Positions 33,768-43,331 of a DNA stretch of 64,000 bases are shown here, piece by piece. Positions within the stretch are counted from its first letter, which is position 1. Each line of letters begins with the position of its first letter. A model generated the notes under the pieces. The model was not told the DNA's origin. It was given only the letters and a program-made list of their open reading frames with translations, and made no database searches. The translations under genes and the position numbers were made by a program. This DNA is from Bradyrhizobium sp. 186 (GTDB taxonomy: Bacteria; Pseudomonadota; Alphaproteobacteria; Rhizobiales; Xanthobacteraceae), in assembly GCF_023101685.1 (NCBI RefSeq), contig NZ_CP082164.1, positions 1-64,000 on the forward strand, written 5' to 3'.

Positions 33768-36269
33768 ATGTTCCGCGTTTTTACCTGCGTCACGGAAGAC
33801 CATGATTGGCGGCTTGTCATGCTCGCTGGTCTGGTTTGCTTCATTGCAAGTATTGTGGCCGTCAGCATCTTTCATCGCGCGATCGCGTCGCGAGCTCGGG
33901 CGCGGCTGATCTGGATTGCGATCGCGGGCGCCGCCATCGGCTATGGAATTTGGGCAACGCATTTTGTCGCAATGCTCGCCTATGAGCCCGGCGTCTCAAC
34001 CAGTTACGGCATCGTTCTGACAGCGCTGTCGCTCGCCGCGGCGATGATCCTGACGTCAGGTGGTTTTGGCGTTGCCGTCAGTAACTCCGGCCGATGGCGC
34101 GCGGCTGCCGGCGGCGGCATCATAGGCGCCGGTATTGCGAGCATGCACTATCTCGGCATGTGGGCCCTCGAAGTGCCTGGCCGCGTGACCTGGTCGTCGG
34201 AGCTGGTGTTCGTCTCGATCGCCCTCGGCATGGTCCTGGGCTACGCTGCACTCGCGGTCGCCCTGGCCCGCAACGACAAATGGGGGACCTTCGTCGCGGC
34301 GCTGCTGCTGACGCTCGCAATCGTGTCGCATCATTTCACGGCTATGGGGGCCGTGCAGATCGTTCCAGACCCGACGTTGAACGGCGGTACCTTGTCGCTT
34401 TCTCCCAGCTTTCTTGCCGTGGCAATTGCAGGTGTGGCTCTGTCAGTGCTCGGGATGAGTTTTGTCGGTGTGCTGGCGGATCGCCGGCTTGCGACCAGAA
34501 CCAGCAGATTCGAGGAAATCATCAGTGAGCTTTCGCTCGCCAGGCAACAGGTGGAAGATTCGCAAAAGGAAATCCAGGACCAGAAAATCAGGCTGGACAC
34601 GGCCATCAACAACATGGTCGAGGCCCTGTGCATGTTCGATGCAGAGAAGCGACTTGTCGTCTGCAACGAGCGCTATGCCCTACTCTATCGGCTGCCGCCG
34701 GAACTGCTGAGAACGGGCACATTGCACACGGACATCATCAGGCATCGTATTATGAATGGCATCCTCAAGGGCGACCCCAGCGAGGGTGCTGCCGAGCAAT
34801 TCATCTCGAAGTTGGCCGCGTTGCCGTTCGATGCAGTCTCGAGCAGGATCGACGAGTTTGCAGATGGTCGGTTGATCTGCGTGACGCGACAGCCAATGGC
34901 CGGCGGCGGGTGGGTGGCCACGCATCTCGACGTTACCGAGCAACGCCGGTCCGAGGCCAAGATCGCTCATATGGCGCAACACGATGCGCTGACCGATCTG
35001 CCAAATCGCGTGCTGCTCAGGGAACGGATGGAGCATGCCATTGCAGTTACGCGCAATGGCGGCCTTGATCTGGCCGTGCTCATGCTTGACCTCGATCGCT
35101 TCAAGGAAGTCAACGACACGCTTGGACATCCGGCGGGCGATTCCCTGCTGCGCGCCGTCGCTGCGCGTTTGCGCGAATGCACCACGGAAACCGCGTTGAT
35201 CGCTCGGCTGGGCGGCGACGATTTCGCAGTGATCGACTACGTGATCAACCCAGCCCTGGAGGCCGCGACCCTCGCTGAGAACATCAGAAAGGCGCTTTGC
35301 GAACCCTTCGATCTCGGCGATCACCAGGTCACAGTAGGCACCAGCATCGGTATTGCCATCGCGCCGCGCGATGGCAACGATTCCGACGTGATCATGAAGA
35401 GCGCGGATCTCGCCCTCTACTCGGCCAAGAGTGGTGGACGTGGTGCATTCCGCTTCTTCGAGCCGGAACTCGACGAGCTCATGCATGCGCGACGCAACCT
35501 GGAGCGCGACATGCGGGATGCGCTTGCCGGCGGTCAATTCGAGCTCCACTACCAGCCATTCGTCAATGCCGCGACCGGCAAGACCAGCGGCTTCGAGGCA
35601 TTGCTACGTTGGCATCACCCGCAGCGAGGTCTGGTCATGCCCAGCGAATTTATCCCGCTTGCGGAGGAGACCGGCTTGATCGTGCCGCTGGGAGAATGGG
35701 TCTTGAGGAACGGCTGTGCGGAAGCCGCCAAATGGCCTGCCCATCTCAGGATCGCGATCAACCTGTCTCCCGCTCAATTCAGGAGCAAGGAGCTTGTCCC
35801 GGTCATTATCGGCGCGCTGGCGAGTTCGGGAGTTGCGCCGCACAGGCTCGAGCTGGAGGTTACCGAGACGGCGATCATGCATGACAGCCAAGCTGTGTTC
35901 GCAGTACTCGGTCAACTGCGCGAGCTCGGGGTGCGAATCGCCCTGGACGATTTCGGCACCGGCTATTCATCGCTGAGCTTTCTGCAAAGATTCCCATTCG
36001 ACAAGATCAAGATCGACCGCAGTTTCGTCAACGAGCTGTCCAGCGCGAGGGCAGAGGCGCACCATCTCGCGCGAGCAGTGGTTCGTTTCGCAGTCAGCCT
36101 CGGCAAGACCACGACCGCCGAAGGCGTCGAAACGAAGGAGCAGCTGGACATTCTCCGTGAAGAGGGGTGCATCGAAACGCAAGGCTACTATTTCAGCCGA
36201 CCGATGCCTGCATCCAGCATCGCCAAAATGCTGCGGCGGGGTGCTGGAACAGCCGTCCGCGCTGCGTGA
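33768..36269 (+). CDS. MHYT-PAS-GGDEF-EAL c-di-GMP signalling protein
   Basis: 833-aa membrane protein. The N-terminal MHYT sensor (~1-235) has the repeated motifs THFVAML, MHYLGMW and HHFTAMG in seven hydrophobic helices, thought to bind copper and sense O2, CO or NO. A coiled linker (ISELSLARQQVEDSQKEIQD) and a PAS-like region (~290-395) follow. GGDDF lies in LIARLGGDDFAVIDY in place of GGDEF, a substitution often still active. The EAL domain has GFEALLRW, ETAIMHD and DDFGTGYSSLSF, with the acid pair kept, so phosphodiesterase activity is plausible. The RxxD I-site is absent (TETA). Either or both activities may operate; the sequence does not settle which. Confidence 0.94.
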   Translation: MFRVFTCVTEDHDWRLVMLAGLVCFIASIVAVSIFHRAIASRARARLIWIAIAGAAIGYGIWATHFVAMLAYEPGVSTSYGIVLTALSLAAAMILTSGGFGVAVSNSGRWRAAAGGGIIGAGIASMHYLGMWALEVPGRVTWSSELVFVSIALGMVLGYAALAVALARNDKWGTFVAALLLTLAIVSHHFTAMGAVQIVPDPTLNGGTLSLSPSFLAVAIAGVALSVLGMSFVGVLADRRLATRTSRFEEIISELSLARQQVEDSQKEIQDQKIRLDTAINNMVEALCMFDAEKRLVVCNERYALLYRLPPELLRTGTLHTDIIRHRIMNGILKGDPSEGAAEQFISKLAALPFDAVSSRIDEFADGRLICVTRQPMAGGGWVATHLDVTEQRRSEAKIAHMAQHDALTDLPNRVLLRERMEHAIAVTRNGGLDLAVLMLDLDRFKEVNDTLGHPAGDSLLRAVAARLRECTTETALIARLGGDDFAVIDYVINPALEAATLAENIRKALCEPFDLGDHQVTVGTSIGIAIAPRDGNDSDVIMKSADLALYSAKSGGRGAFRFFEPELDELMHARRNLERDMRDALAGGQFELHYQPFVNAATGKTSGFEALLRWHHPQRGLVMPSEFIPLAEETGLIVPLGEWVLRNGCAEAAKWPAHLRIAINLSPAQFRSKELVPVIIGALASSGVAPHRLELEVTETAIMHDSQAVFAVLGQLRELGVRIALDDFGTGYSSLSFLQRFPFDKIKIDRSFVNELSSARAEAHHLARAVVRFAVSLGKTTTAEGVETKEQLDILREEGCIETQGYYFSRPMPASSIAKMLRRGAGTAVRAA

Positions 36270-36281
36270 GCATTCAGGCCG

Positions 36282-36959
36282 CTACTGCAACGGCGGATCG
36301 CCCGAGGTGCGCTTCTTGGCCAGATCCATCTCGGTGATCGCGATCAAAATCTCGGCACGGGTCTTCAGGTCCGGCGCCTCGAGCATGGCCTGCTTCTCGG
36401 CCGGGCCGTAGGGCGACATCATTGCGAGTGCATTGACGAGCGCCTCATTGGGCGCGCTTTCGACGCCTTCCCAGTCGACCTTGAGATTGTTGGCCTTCAA
36501 GAAGTCTGCCAGCGCCACCAGCAGCGCCTCGCGGTTAACTTCGTCCTCACCCACGCGCGCGGTAAAATCGTCGGCGAAGGCGAAGAAATCTACTTTGCAC
36601 TGCCGGTAGGCGGTCAGCACCTCGAGCTCTTCGAGCACCTTGAAACGTGAGACCCCGGTGAGCTCGAGGATGTAGCGGCCGTCGCCGGATTCGGCGAGCT
36701 GGGTGATGCGGCCGACGCAGCCGACGCGGAACAGCGTCGGCTTATCGGAGTTCTTCGGCGAATGCGCCATGTCCGGCTGGATCATGCCGATCAGGCGATG
36801 GCCATCGCGAAAGGCATCGTCCACCATCGCGAGGTAGCGCGGCTCGAAGATGTTGAGCGGCATCTGGCCACGCGGCAGCAGCAGCGCGCCCGGTAGCGGG
36901 AACACCGGAATGATTTCCGGAAGGTCGGCGGGCCCGCGATATTCGATATTGATCGGCAT
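36282..36959 (-). CDS. LON peptidase substrate-binding (N-terminal) domain protein
   Basis: 225-aa protein of the Lon-N domain only; no AAA+ or peptidase part. Motifs are IIPVFPLPGALLLPRGQMPL, NIFEPRYLAMVDDAF and VSRFKVLEELEVL. It is 33 bp downstream of the YbbN-type gene on the same strand, a pairing usual in rhizobia. The role is uncertain but may involve protein binding or quality control. Tail-to-tail with the MHYT protein gene, 12 bp apart. Confidence 0.92.
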   Translation of the reverse strand: MPINIEYRGPADLPEIIPVFPLPGALLLPRGQMPLNIFEPRYLAMVDDAFRDGHRLIGMIQPDMAHSPKNSDKPTLFRVGCVGRITQLAESGDGRYILELTGVSRFKVLEELEVLTAYRQCKVDFFAFADDFTARVGEDEVNREALLVALADFLKANNLKVDWEGVESAPNEALVNALAMMSPYGPAEKQAMLEAPDLKTRAEILIAITEMDLAKKRTSGDPPLQ

Positions 36960-36992
36960 CTGCCCGGTCCTCGCTGGTCTTGCCAGCTGGCC

Positions 36993-37916
36993 TTACGAAA
37001 ACAGGATGATCGACAAACGCTTTCGTCCCTCGACGGTCGCATCGTCGGCGCCCCCCCAGGCCTCGAAGAACTGCACGAGCTGCTTGCGCGCGCCGTCGTC
37101 GTTCCATTTGCGGTCGCGCTTGATGATCGCGAGCAGCTGCTCGGTCGCCGCCGCCCGGTTGCCCTGCGCGTTGAGTGCGGTCGCAAGGTCGAATCGGGCC
37201 TGATGATCGAGCGGGTTTGCGGCGACTTTCTGTTCCAGCTCGGCGACCGGGCCGAGCGACTCCGCCTGCTCGGCGAGATCGATGGCGGCCTGCACGGCCT
37301 TCACCGCGGCGTCGTTGCGCTTGGATTCCGGCACCATGGCCAGCGTCTGCTTGGCCTGCTCCATCGCGCCGGAGGTGACGTAGCACTTTGCGAGGCCGGC
37401 AAGCGCCGCGATGTTGGTCGAATCGTGCGAGAGCACCTCGGCATAGATCTGCGCGGCGGCGGCGGCGTCGCCCTCAGCGAGCACGGCCTCGGCCTCTTGC
37501 AGGATTTCCGCGACATTCGGCTCACCCGGCGCGGTCACGCCCTTGGTCAGCTTTTCGATGAAGGCGTTGACCTGGCTCTCCGGCACCGCGCCCATGAAGC
37601 CGTCGGCGGGCTGGCCGTTGACGAAGGCGATCACGGCCGGGATCGACTGGATGCCCATCTGGCCCGGAATCGCCGGATGCTGGTCAATGTTCATCTTGAC
37701 CAGCTTGACCTTGCCCTTGGCGGCCTTGACCGCCTTTTCGAGCACGGGAGTGAGCTGCTTGCAGGGGCCGCACCACTCCGCCCAGAAGTCGATCAGAACC
37801 GGCTGGCGCTTCGATTCCTCGATGACATCCTTCACGAAGGTCTGGGTGGTCGTGTCCTTGATCAGATCGGCGGCAGCCGGGCCCGCCGCTCCGTTACCCT
37901 GGTCGATGATCGTCAC
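36993..37916 (-). CDS. ybbN: YbbN-type thioredoxin/TPR co-chaperone
   Basis: 307-aa protein with an N-terminal thioredoxin domain (~25-130) and a C-terminal tetratricopeptide-like region. The redox motif is WCGPC in LIDFWAEWCGPCKQL, so unlike E. coli YbbN (CnoX), whose motif is degraded, this one keeps both cysteines. TPR-like helices are in AAAQIYAEVLSHDSTNIA and AANPLDHQARFDLATAL. It is placed upstream of the LON-domain gene on the same strand. Family members hold unfolded proteins for GroEL and protect against oxidation. Confidence 0.92.
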   Translation of the reverse strand: MTIIDQGNGAAGPAAADLIKDTTTQTFVKDVIEESKRQPVLIDFWAEWCGPCKQLTPVLEKAVKAAKGKVKLVKMNIDQHPAIPGQMGIQSIPAVIAFVNGQPADGFMGAVPESQVNAFIEKLTKGVTAPGEPNVAEILQEAEAVLAEGDAAAAAQIYAEVLSHDSTNIAALAGLAKCYVTSGAMEQAKQTLAMVPESKRNDAAVKAVQAAIDLAEQAESLGPVAELEQKVAANPLDHQARFDLATALNAQGNRAAATEQLLAIIKRDRKWNDDGARKQLVQFFEAWGGADDATVEGRKRLSIILFS

Positions 37917-38190
37917 GGGATCCCCTTGTCTGATGTCTGGAATGGCGGCTCTTTAGCACGTCGCCAATTCATATGCTTCGCTGTCGGCCTAAAATTGGGC
38001 CGGGGCGGCCGAATTTCAATCCATGGCGGCCGATTCGCCGGTTCCCGAGTATTTTTGGCCGATTTGGCCGGGATTGGGGTCCATATGGGGCTCAAGATGC
38101 GAATCTATGCCGCCGGTAGCTGTTGCATTCGCCGCTTGGTTTTGGCATACGACAGCCGTTGCCGGTCGCGTCACGCGGCCGACACAGGAT

Positions 38191-38265
<75 letters not shown>

Positions 38266-38341
38266 ATTTTTCCCAAAGCATCCAGCCTGACAGGTGCGGA
38301 TCGTGGTTTTCCACGCCGCTGGCGGCTGTGTTGGGTCTGCA

Positions 38342-39328
38342 ATGACAATCATGGTCACCGGCAGCGCAGGGCACCTCGGGGAGGCCATTCTTCGGAGGCT
38401 GCGGGCGCGCGGTTCACCTGTGCATGGGGTTGATTTGAAACCGTCAGCCTGGACCGATGCCGTCGGCTCGATCATCGACCCGGACTTCGTGCGGCGCCAG
38501 ATGGCCGGCGTCACCGCCGTCATCCACACCGCGACCCTGCACAAGCCGCATGTGGCGACCCACGCTAGGCAGGACTTCGTCGACACCAACGTCAGCGGCA
38601 CGCTCAATCTGCTCGAGGCGGCCGGGGCCGCCGGGGTGCGGAGCTTTGTTTTCACCAGCACCACCAGCGCGTTCGGCTCCCAGCTCAGGCCGGAGGCGGG
38701 ACAGGCCGCGGTGTGGGTCACCGAGGATCTGCCGTCGGTGCCGAAAAACATCTACGGCACGACCAAGCTGATGGCGGAAAATCTGTGCGAGCTGTTCTTT
38801 CGCGAGCGCGGTCTGCCCGTCGTCATCCTGCGAACCTCGCGCTTCTTTCCGGAGGCCGATGACGATGCCATGATGCGCGAGGCTTACGCGCTGGAGAACG
38901 CGCAGGCCAATGAGCTGCTGTATCGCCGGCTGGATATTGCCGACGCGGTGAGCGCCCATCTTGCCGCCGTCGAGCGCGCGCCGGCGATCGGCTTCGCCCG
39001 CTACATCGTCTCCGCCACGAGCCCGTTCGAGCCGCGCCATCTCGCGGACCTTGCCCGCGACGCGCCCGGTGTCGTGCGCGAACTCTATCCGGATTGCGCA
39101 GAGCTCTATTCGGCGCGGGGCTGGCGCCTGTTCCCTGAGATCGATCGCGTCTACGTCAACGATCGGGCGCGGCGCGAATTGGGCTGGCGTCCCGAATTCG
39201 ACTTTGCCCATGTCCTGGGCAGCCTTCGCACCGGACAGGATTTTCGCAGCGCGTTGGCGCGCGAGATTGGCTCAAAAGGCTATCATGAGACGACATTCGA
39301 CGGCGGGCCCTACCCCGTCGCCTCGTGA
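38342..39328 (+). CDS. NAD-dependent epimerase/dehydratase family protein
   Basis: Extended short-chain dehydrogenase/reductase of 328 aa. The Rossmann motif VTGSAGHLGEAIL (~5-17) and the catalytic pair in NIYGTTKLMAENLC (YxxxK) are clear; DTNVSGTLNLLEAAGAAGV and TSTTSAFG fit the same family. The start is taken as ATG 38342 (MTIMVTGSAGHLG); an ATG at 38351 is possible. Substrate is unknown; the sequence YGTTK in place of the usual YxASK-type is normal in this superfamily. It is 77 bp downstream of the tRNA gene. Confidence 0.88.
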   Translation: MTIMVTGSAGHLGEAILRRLRARGSPVHGVDLKPSAWTDAVGSIIDPDFVRRQMAGVTAVIHTATLHKPHVATHARQDFVDTNVSGTLNLLEAAGAAGVRSFVFTSTTSAFGSQLRPEAGQAAVWVTEDLPSVPKNIYGTTKLMAENLCELFFRERGLPVVILRTSRFFPEADDDAMMREAYALENAQANELLYRRLDIADAVSAHLAAVERAPAIGFARYIVSATSPFEPRHLADLARDAPGVVRELYPDCAELYSARGWRLFPEIDRVYVNDRARRELGWRPEFDFAHVLGSLRTGQDFRSALAREIGSKGYHETTFDGGPYPVAS

Positions 39329-39707
39329 TCGCCGCTTTTGCTGTTTTGCTCGATGCATCAAATGTCTGTCTGGTGTCACCGGGCGCAAATTGGCCTGAGC
39401 CTTTCTACTTTGCATGGGGTTGTTTTCGCGATTTTTGTTCGGCTCGATGCTGGTGCTGCCTGTAAATTCGCCGCGCCACTTTGATTCCGCGTTGCAGCGA
39501 GATCGTTGTCACCACGAGGCCGTGTCGAGAGAAAATCCGTCTCAACTTGTATTGAGCACAACCGCGGTGCACGCGACGCGCTTCTCACCGCTCGCAGATG
39601 TGCTAACCTTTTTGCGTCTGCCCTCTCGACAGACTCCGAACCTCGCCTCTCGACTAGCAAAACAAAATAACGTGCAGCCCTGATGGCTGCCTTAGGGGAG
39701 TGACGCG
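39329..39707 (+). other. 379-bp intergenic region with a leader hairpin
   Basis: More AT-rich than its surroundings, this should hold the promoter of the PQQ sugar dehydrogenase gene. The only structure seen is GCAGCC-CTGAT-GGCTGC at 39674-39690, a hairpin 17-34 bp before the start codon, next to GGGGAG as ribosome-binding site. The 89-aa open frame across it has no support. Confidence 0.5.
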
Positions 39708-40988
39708 ATGAAATTCCATCGATCCGTCTTTCAATCCATCCTGGCGCTTGCAGCGGTTGCCCTTCTTGCGGGGACAAGCGTCGGTCATGCGCAGCAGCAG
39801 GACAAGAATCGGACTCTGAAGAAATACGAATCCGGCACCAAGGAATTCTGGACCCATCCGCCGGATGACTGGTTCCTCGGCGACGAGACCGAGGCGCAGA
39901 AGGGCCTGGCGCCGCCGTCGGGGCCGCCCACTGGCGCGTCGGAGGCCGAGCTCGCGGCGATGATGAAGAAGATCAAGCTGCCGGCGGGCTTCAAGATCGA
40001 GGTCTATGCGCCCGGTGTTCTCGCGGCACGGCAGATGGCCTGGGGTGACAAGGGCACGCTGTTCGTCGGCTCGTTCGGCCTCGGCAACGTCTATGCGATC
40101 AAGGACAACAACGGCAAGAAGGAGGTCAAGACCATCCTCAAGGGCCTGAACATGCCCACCGGTCTCGCCTTCAAGGACGGCGCTCTCTACGTCATCGCGG
40201 TGGACAAGCTGATCCGTTACGATAACGCGGAAGCCAATCTGGACAAGCTCGGTGACGGCAAGGTCGTGTATGACGACATGCCCTCCTACGCCGCGCATGG
40301 CTGGAAATACATCGCGGTCGACAAGGAAGGCTGGTTCTTCCTGCCGTTCGGACCGCCCTTCAACATCGGCGTTCCCCCGACCAGCGTCTCGCAGATCCGG
40401 CGCGTCGATCCCAAGACCGGCAACGCCGAAGTCTATGCGCTCGGCGTCCGCAACTCGGTCGGCGGCGACGTCGATCCGCGCACCGGAAAGCTCTGGTTCA
40501 CCGAGAACGCCCGCGACTGGGTCAGCGACGATCTGCCCAGCGACAAGCTGAACATGATCTCCAAGATCGGCGAGCATTTTGGCTATCCCTACTGCCACCA
40601 GGGCGACCTGCCCGATCCGAAGTTCGCCATGGGCCACAAATGCTCCGAGTTCACGCCGCCGGTGCTGAATCTCGGCGCACATGTCGCTCCGCTCGGCATG
40701 AAGTTCTATACCGGCGAGCAGTTCCCCGCCGAGTACAAGAACAACATCCTCATCGCTGAGCACGGCTCCTGGAATCGCCACAAGTACCAGGGCGCCCGCA
40801 TCATGCGCGTGATCGTCGGGCCCGACGGTAAGAACGCCAAGCAGGAGGTGTTCGCCTCCGGCTGGCTCGAGGGCGACCAGGGCTATCTCGGCCGTCCCGC
40901 CGACATCATCCTCGCCAAGGATGGCTCGATCCTCGTCGCCGACGATTGGGCCGGCGCGATCTACCGCATCAGCTACAGCAAGAAGTAG
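39708..40988 (+). CDS. Periplasmic PQQ-dependent sugar (sorbosone-type) dehydrogenase
   Basis: 426-aa exported beta-propeller of the glucose/sorbosone dehydrogenase group. A signal peptide ends near VGHAQQQD. SQIRRVDPKTGNAEVYALGV and RNSVGGDVDPRTGKLWFTEN are the family's most conserved parts, then WVSDDLPSDKLNMISKIGEH and FGYPYCHQGD, typical of L-sorbosone dehydrogenase-like proteins. Propeller strands repeat G-x-D/N tyrosines (KDGALYVIAVDKLIRYD). It would oxidise sugars and pass electrons to a cytochrome c; a diheme cytochrome c gene is next downstream, but a strong terminator and a palindrome lie between them, so they are not one transcript. Substrate unproven. Confidence 0.93.
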   Translation: MKFHRSVFQSILALAAVALLAGTSVGHAQQQDKNRTLKKYESGTKEFWTHPPDDWFLGDETEAQKGLAPPSGPPTGASEAELAAMMKKIKLPAGFKIEVYAPGVLAARQMAWGDKGTLFVGSFGLGNVYAIKDNNGKKEVKTILKGLNMPTGLAFKDGALYVIAVDKLIRYDNAEANLDKLGDGKVVYDDMPSYAAHGWKYIAVDKEGWFFLPFGPPFNIGVPPTSVSQIRRVDPKTGNAEVYALGVRNSVGGDVDPRTGKLWFTENARDWVSDDLPSDKLNMISKIGEHFGYPYCHQGDLPDPKFAMGHKCSEFTPPVLNLGAHVAPLGMKFYTGEQFPAEYKNNILIAEHGSWNRHKYQGARIMRVIVGPDGKNAKQEVFASGWLEGDQGYLGRPADIILAKDGSILVADDWAGAIYRISYSKK

Positions 40989-40999
40989 CGTAATTTGAA

Positions 41000-41042
41000 A
41001 AAGAGGCTGCGGCCGGGAGACGGCCGCAGCCTCTTTGCTTTT
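41000..41042 (+). terminator. Rho-independent terminator of the PQQ sugar dehydrogenase gene
   Basis: Perfect 16-bp stem AAAGAGGCTGCGGCCG (41000-41015)/CGGCCGCAGCCTCTTT (41021-41036), loop GGAGA, followed by GCTTTT. It begins 11 bp after the stop codon. Confidence 0.96.
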
Positions 41043-41052
41043 CAGCTCCAAT

Positions 41053-41148
41053 GTCGTTCCGGATCACGCGTTAGCGCGAGTCCGGAACCCATAACCCCGA
41101 CTGGTGGTTATGGATTCCGGGCTCGTGCTTCGCACGCCCCGGAATGAC
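41053..41148. repeat. Intergenic palindromic repeat, family B
   Basis: GTCGTTCCGGATCACGCG ... GAACCCATAACC at the left and GGTTATGGATTCCGGGC ... CCGGAATGAC at the right are imperfect inverted arms. The centre CCCATAACC is like the site used by the three IS copies in family C, but it is unoccupied here. Confidence 0.82.
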
Positions 41149-41175
41149 GAGCCTGTCAGATCGGAATTTTCAATC

Positions 41176-41769
41176 ATGCACCGGCAGTACATCTCGCACG
41201 CAATCAGCGTGGTTGCGCTCCTCACGCTCGGCTTCCTTCCCGCCCAAGCCGCCGATGTCGCAGCCGGCAAGGCCAAAGCAGAAATCTGCGCCGGCTGCCA
41301 CGGCGACAACGGCATCTCGCAGATGGAGAACATCCCCTCGCTCGCCGGCCAGCCCGATCAATACACGCAGTGGCAGCTCGTGTTCTTCCGTGCCGGCTCG
41401 CGCAAGAACGAGCAGATGCAGCCGATCGTCGAGCAGATCAACAACGAGGACATCCGCAATCTCGGCGCCTATTTCGCCTCGCTGACGCCGCCGAAGGGTC
41501 CGGAGGACAACGACCCCGATCTCTCGAAGAAGGGCGCGCAAGCCGCCGCCGGCCGCCGCTGCGCCTCATGCCACACCGATAGCTATGCCGGGACCAAGGC
41601 AATTGCGCGGCTTGCCGGCCAGCGCGAGGAATATCTCGTGAAGGCGCTGCACGACTACAAGACGAGCCAGCGCGTCGGCGGTGCCGGCGCCGCCATGGCC
41701 GACGTCGCCTACTCCCTGAGCGAAGAAGAGATCACCGCGCTCGCGCATTACCTCGCGCATTTGCAGTAG
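41176..41769 (+). CDS. Diheme cytochrome c (c4-like)
   Basis: 197-aa exported cytochrome from the ATG at 41176; a signal peptide ends near AQAAD. Two heme-binding motifs are visible: CAGCH in AEICAGCHGDNGIS (~37) and CASCH in GRRCASCHTDSY (~134), each followed by a Met region (QMEN and AMAD) for the axial ligand. Two class I cytochrome c domains of ~90 residues are in tandem, as in cytochrome c4. It would carry electrons in the periplasm, possibly from the upstream PQQ dehydrogenase to an oxidase. The longer frame starting at 41104 overlaps the palindrome and is not used. Confidence 0.93.
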   Translation: MHRQYISHAISVVALLTLGFLPAQAADVAAGKAKAEICAGCHGDNGISQMENIPSLAGQPDQYTQWQLVFFRAGSRKNEQMQPIVEQINNEDIRNLGAYFASLTPPKGPEDNDPDLSKKGAQAAAGRRCASCHTDSYAGTKAIARLAGQREEYLVKALHDYKTSQRVGGAGAAMADVAYSLSEEEITALAHYLAHLQ

Positions 41770-41783
41770 CTTCACACTCCGCC

Positions 41784-41832
41784 GTCGTCCCGGACAAGCG
41801 CGCCCCAAGCGCGCGCAGATCCGGGACCCATA
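41784..41832. repeat. Left part of a family C palindrome, interrupted by IS copy 2
   Basis: GTCGTCCCGGACAAGCGCG ... GATCCGGGACCCATA ends at the IS. The right part (43205-43310) begins ACCAGAGGGAG and ends CTATGGGTCCCGGAT ... TCCGGGACGAC. Confidence 0.85.
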
Positions 41833-42087
41833 TGTGGACGGCCCCCGTGGCACAAGAGCTTTTTGGTGAGATCGGATCGCTTGCATCCATATGTCCGGCC
41901 TGTTGAGTGCGATGGATTAGATCGCTGGCCAAGATGGTTTGCGCGATGCGGGTTCCAAACAACCCGGCGACCTGCTGGCGGCCAATGGGTCCCACGGAAT
42001 GTCTCGCATCGTTGCTCGATCGATCGCTCCATCTGCTCCTGCAGCTCCGGGTCGGCCGGCGAGCGAGCCCGCCGGTCGGCCAATCTG
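41833..42087 (-). ncRNA. Candidate guide (seek/bridge) RNA region of IS copy 2
   Basis: The same 255-bp non-coding end as in copy 1, identical by eye, including ATGGGTCCC (41985-41993) and CCATATGT (41887-41894). Same reasoning and same uncertainty about transcript limits. Confidence 0.58.
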
Positions 42088-43128
42088 TTAGGCGGGGACT
42101 ACCGCGGCGGCATTCAACCGTGCCGCGTCGTAACTCTCGCCGCTGATCATCAGCTTCCAGGCGATGCGGGCCACCTTGTTGGCGAGCGCCACGGCCGCAA
42201 GCTTCGGCGGCTTGCGCGCAATCAGCGCCAGCAGCCAACGTGAGTGTTGGCCGCGGCCTCGTCGGGCCTGCTGGATCACGGCCGTGGCCCCGATCACGAG
42301 CAGCCGCCTCAAGTCCTCGTCGCCCGCCCGGGTGATCTTGCCAAGCCTGGTCTTGCCGGCAGTGGAGTGGTCCTTGGGCGTCAATCCCACCCAGGCCGCA
42401 AAGTGACGACCGGAGCGGAACGCCCGCGGATCCGGCGTCTTCATCACCAGCGCGGTGGCAACGATCGGACCGACCGAGGGGATCTGCGCCAAACGCCGGC
42501 CCATGGCATCGCCACGGTGCCAGGCCATCAGCCTGGCTTCGATCGCCTCCAGCTCGCTCTCGAGCTTGGCGCATTCGCGGCCCAGCACGACAAACAGCTC
42601 GCGCGCCAGGACGGGAAGCGTCTCGTCCTGCGCAATCTGCGCCAGCAACGGCTCGATCTTGTCCAGCCCCTTGGGCGCAATCAGGCCAAACTCCGCCGCA
42701 TGGCCGCGGATCGTATTGGTCAACTGAGTGCGCCGGGCGATCAGCCCGTCGCGGATGCCCGTCAGCATCAATGCGGCTTGCTGCTCGGCGCTCTTCACCG
42801 GCACGAACCGCATGGTCGGTCGGCTCATCGCCTCGCAAAGCCCTTCCGCGTCCCGTCCGTCGTTCTTGTTCCGCGACACGTAGGGCTTCACCAGTTGCGG
42901 CGCCATCAGCTTCACCTCGTGGCCGAGCTTGCGAAGCTCTCGCGCCCAATGTTGCGAAGCCCCGCAGGCCTCCATCCCGATCACGGTCGGCGGCAACTTG
43001 GTGAAGAACTCGAGCACCTGCTTGCGCGAAAGTTTCTTGCGCAGCACAGGCCGCTCATCCTCATCAACCCCATGCAGCACAAAAATATACTTCGACGTAT
43101 CCATTCCAATGCGGATAATCTGGTTCAC
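42088..43128 (-). CDS. IS110-family transposase (DEDD recombinase), copy 2
   Basis: 346-aa protein, seemingly identical to the copy 1 transposase at the sites examined: Asp10, Glu53, Asp90 and Asp93 of the DEDD domain and HSTAGK of the C-terminal domain. GTG start at 43128 with AGGAG upstream. Intact and probably active. Confidence 0.93.
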   Translation of the reverse strand: MNQIIRIGMDTSKYIFVLHGVDEDERPVLRKKLSRKQVLEFFTKLPPTVIGMEACGASQHWARELRKLGHEVKLMAPQLVKPYVSRNKNDGRDAEGLCEAMSRPTMRFVPVKSAEQQAALMLTGIRDGLIARRTQLTNTIRGHAAEFGLIAPKGLDKIEPLLAQIAQDETLPVLARELFVVLGRECAKLESELEAIEARLMAWHRGDAMGRRLAQIPSVGPIVATALVMKTPDPRAFRSGRHFAAWVGLTPKDHSTAGKTRLGKITRAGDEDLRRLLVIGATAVIQQARRGRGQHSRWLLALIARKPPKLAAVALANKVARIAWKLMISGESYDAARLNAAAVVPA

Positions 43129-43331
43129 GGGCGGCTCCTGCGAATGAGTTTCTGACAACCTCATTCTGGCACACTGATGCCGTAGGGGGCCGTCCACCCC
43201 ATCAACCAGAGGGAGGAGTGGTTACGGGGATTCGGAGTGACGCCTTCGCGCAGCAACTCAAATTCGTGGCTATGGGTCCCGGATCTGCGCTTACGCTTGT
43301 CCGGGACGACAGCCAGATGTTGGGCCGCGAG

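Larger units (their letters stand above)
41833..43204 (-). mobile_element. IS110-family (IS1111 subgroup) insertion sequence, copy 2
   Basis: 1372 bp, the same length as copy 1 and exactly 12606 bp to its right, in the same orientation. It has the same 13-bp subterminal inverted repeats and the same insertion point (GGGACCCATA/ACC). A few base differences from copy 1 were seen in the transposase gene (for example CTCAAGTCC against CTCAGATCC near 42310). Confidence 0.92.

Noticed and set aside
39654..41051. 465-aa open frame on the minus strand
   Set aside because: Antisense of the PQQ sugar dehydrogenase gene, which has a signal peptide, conserved motifs and a terminator.
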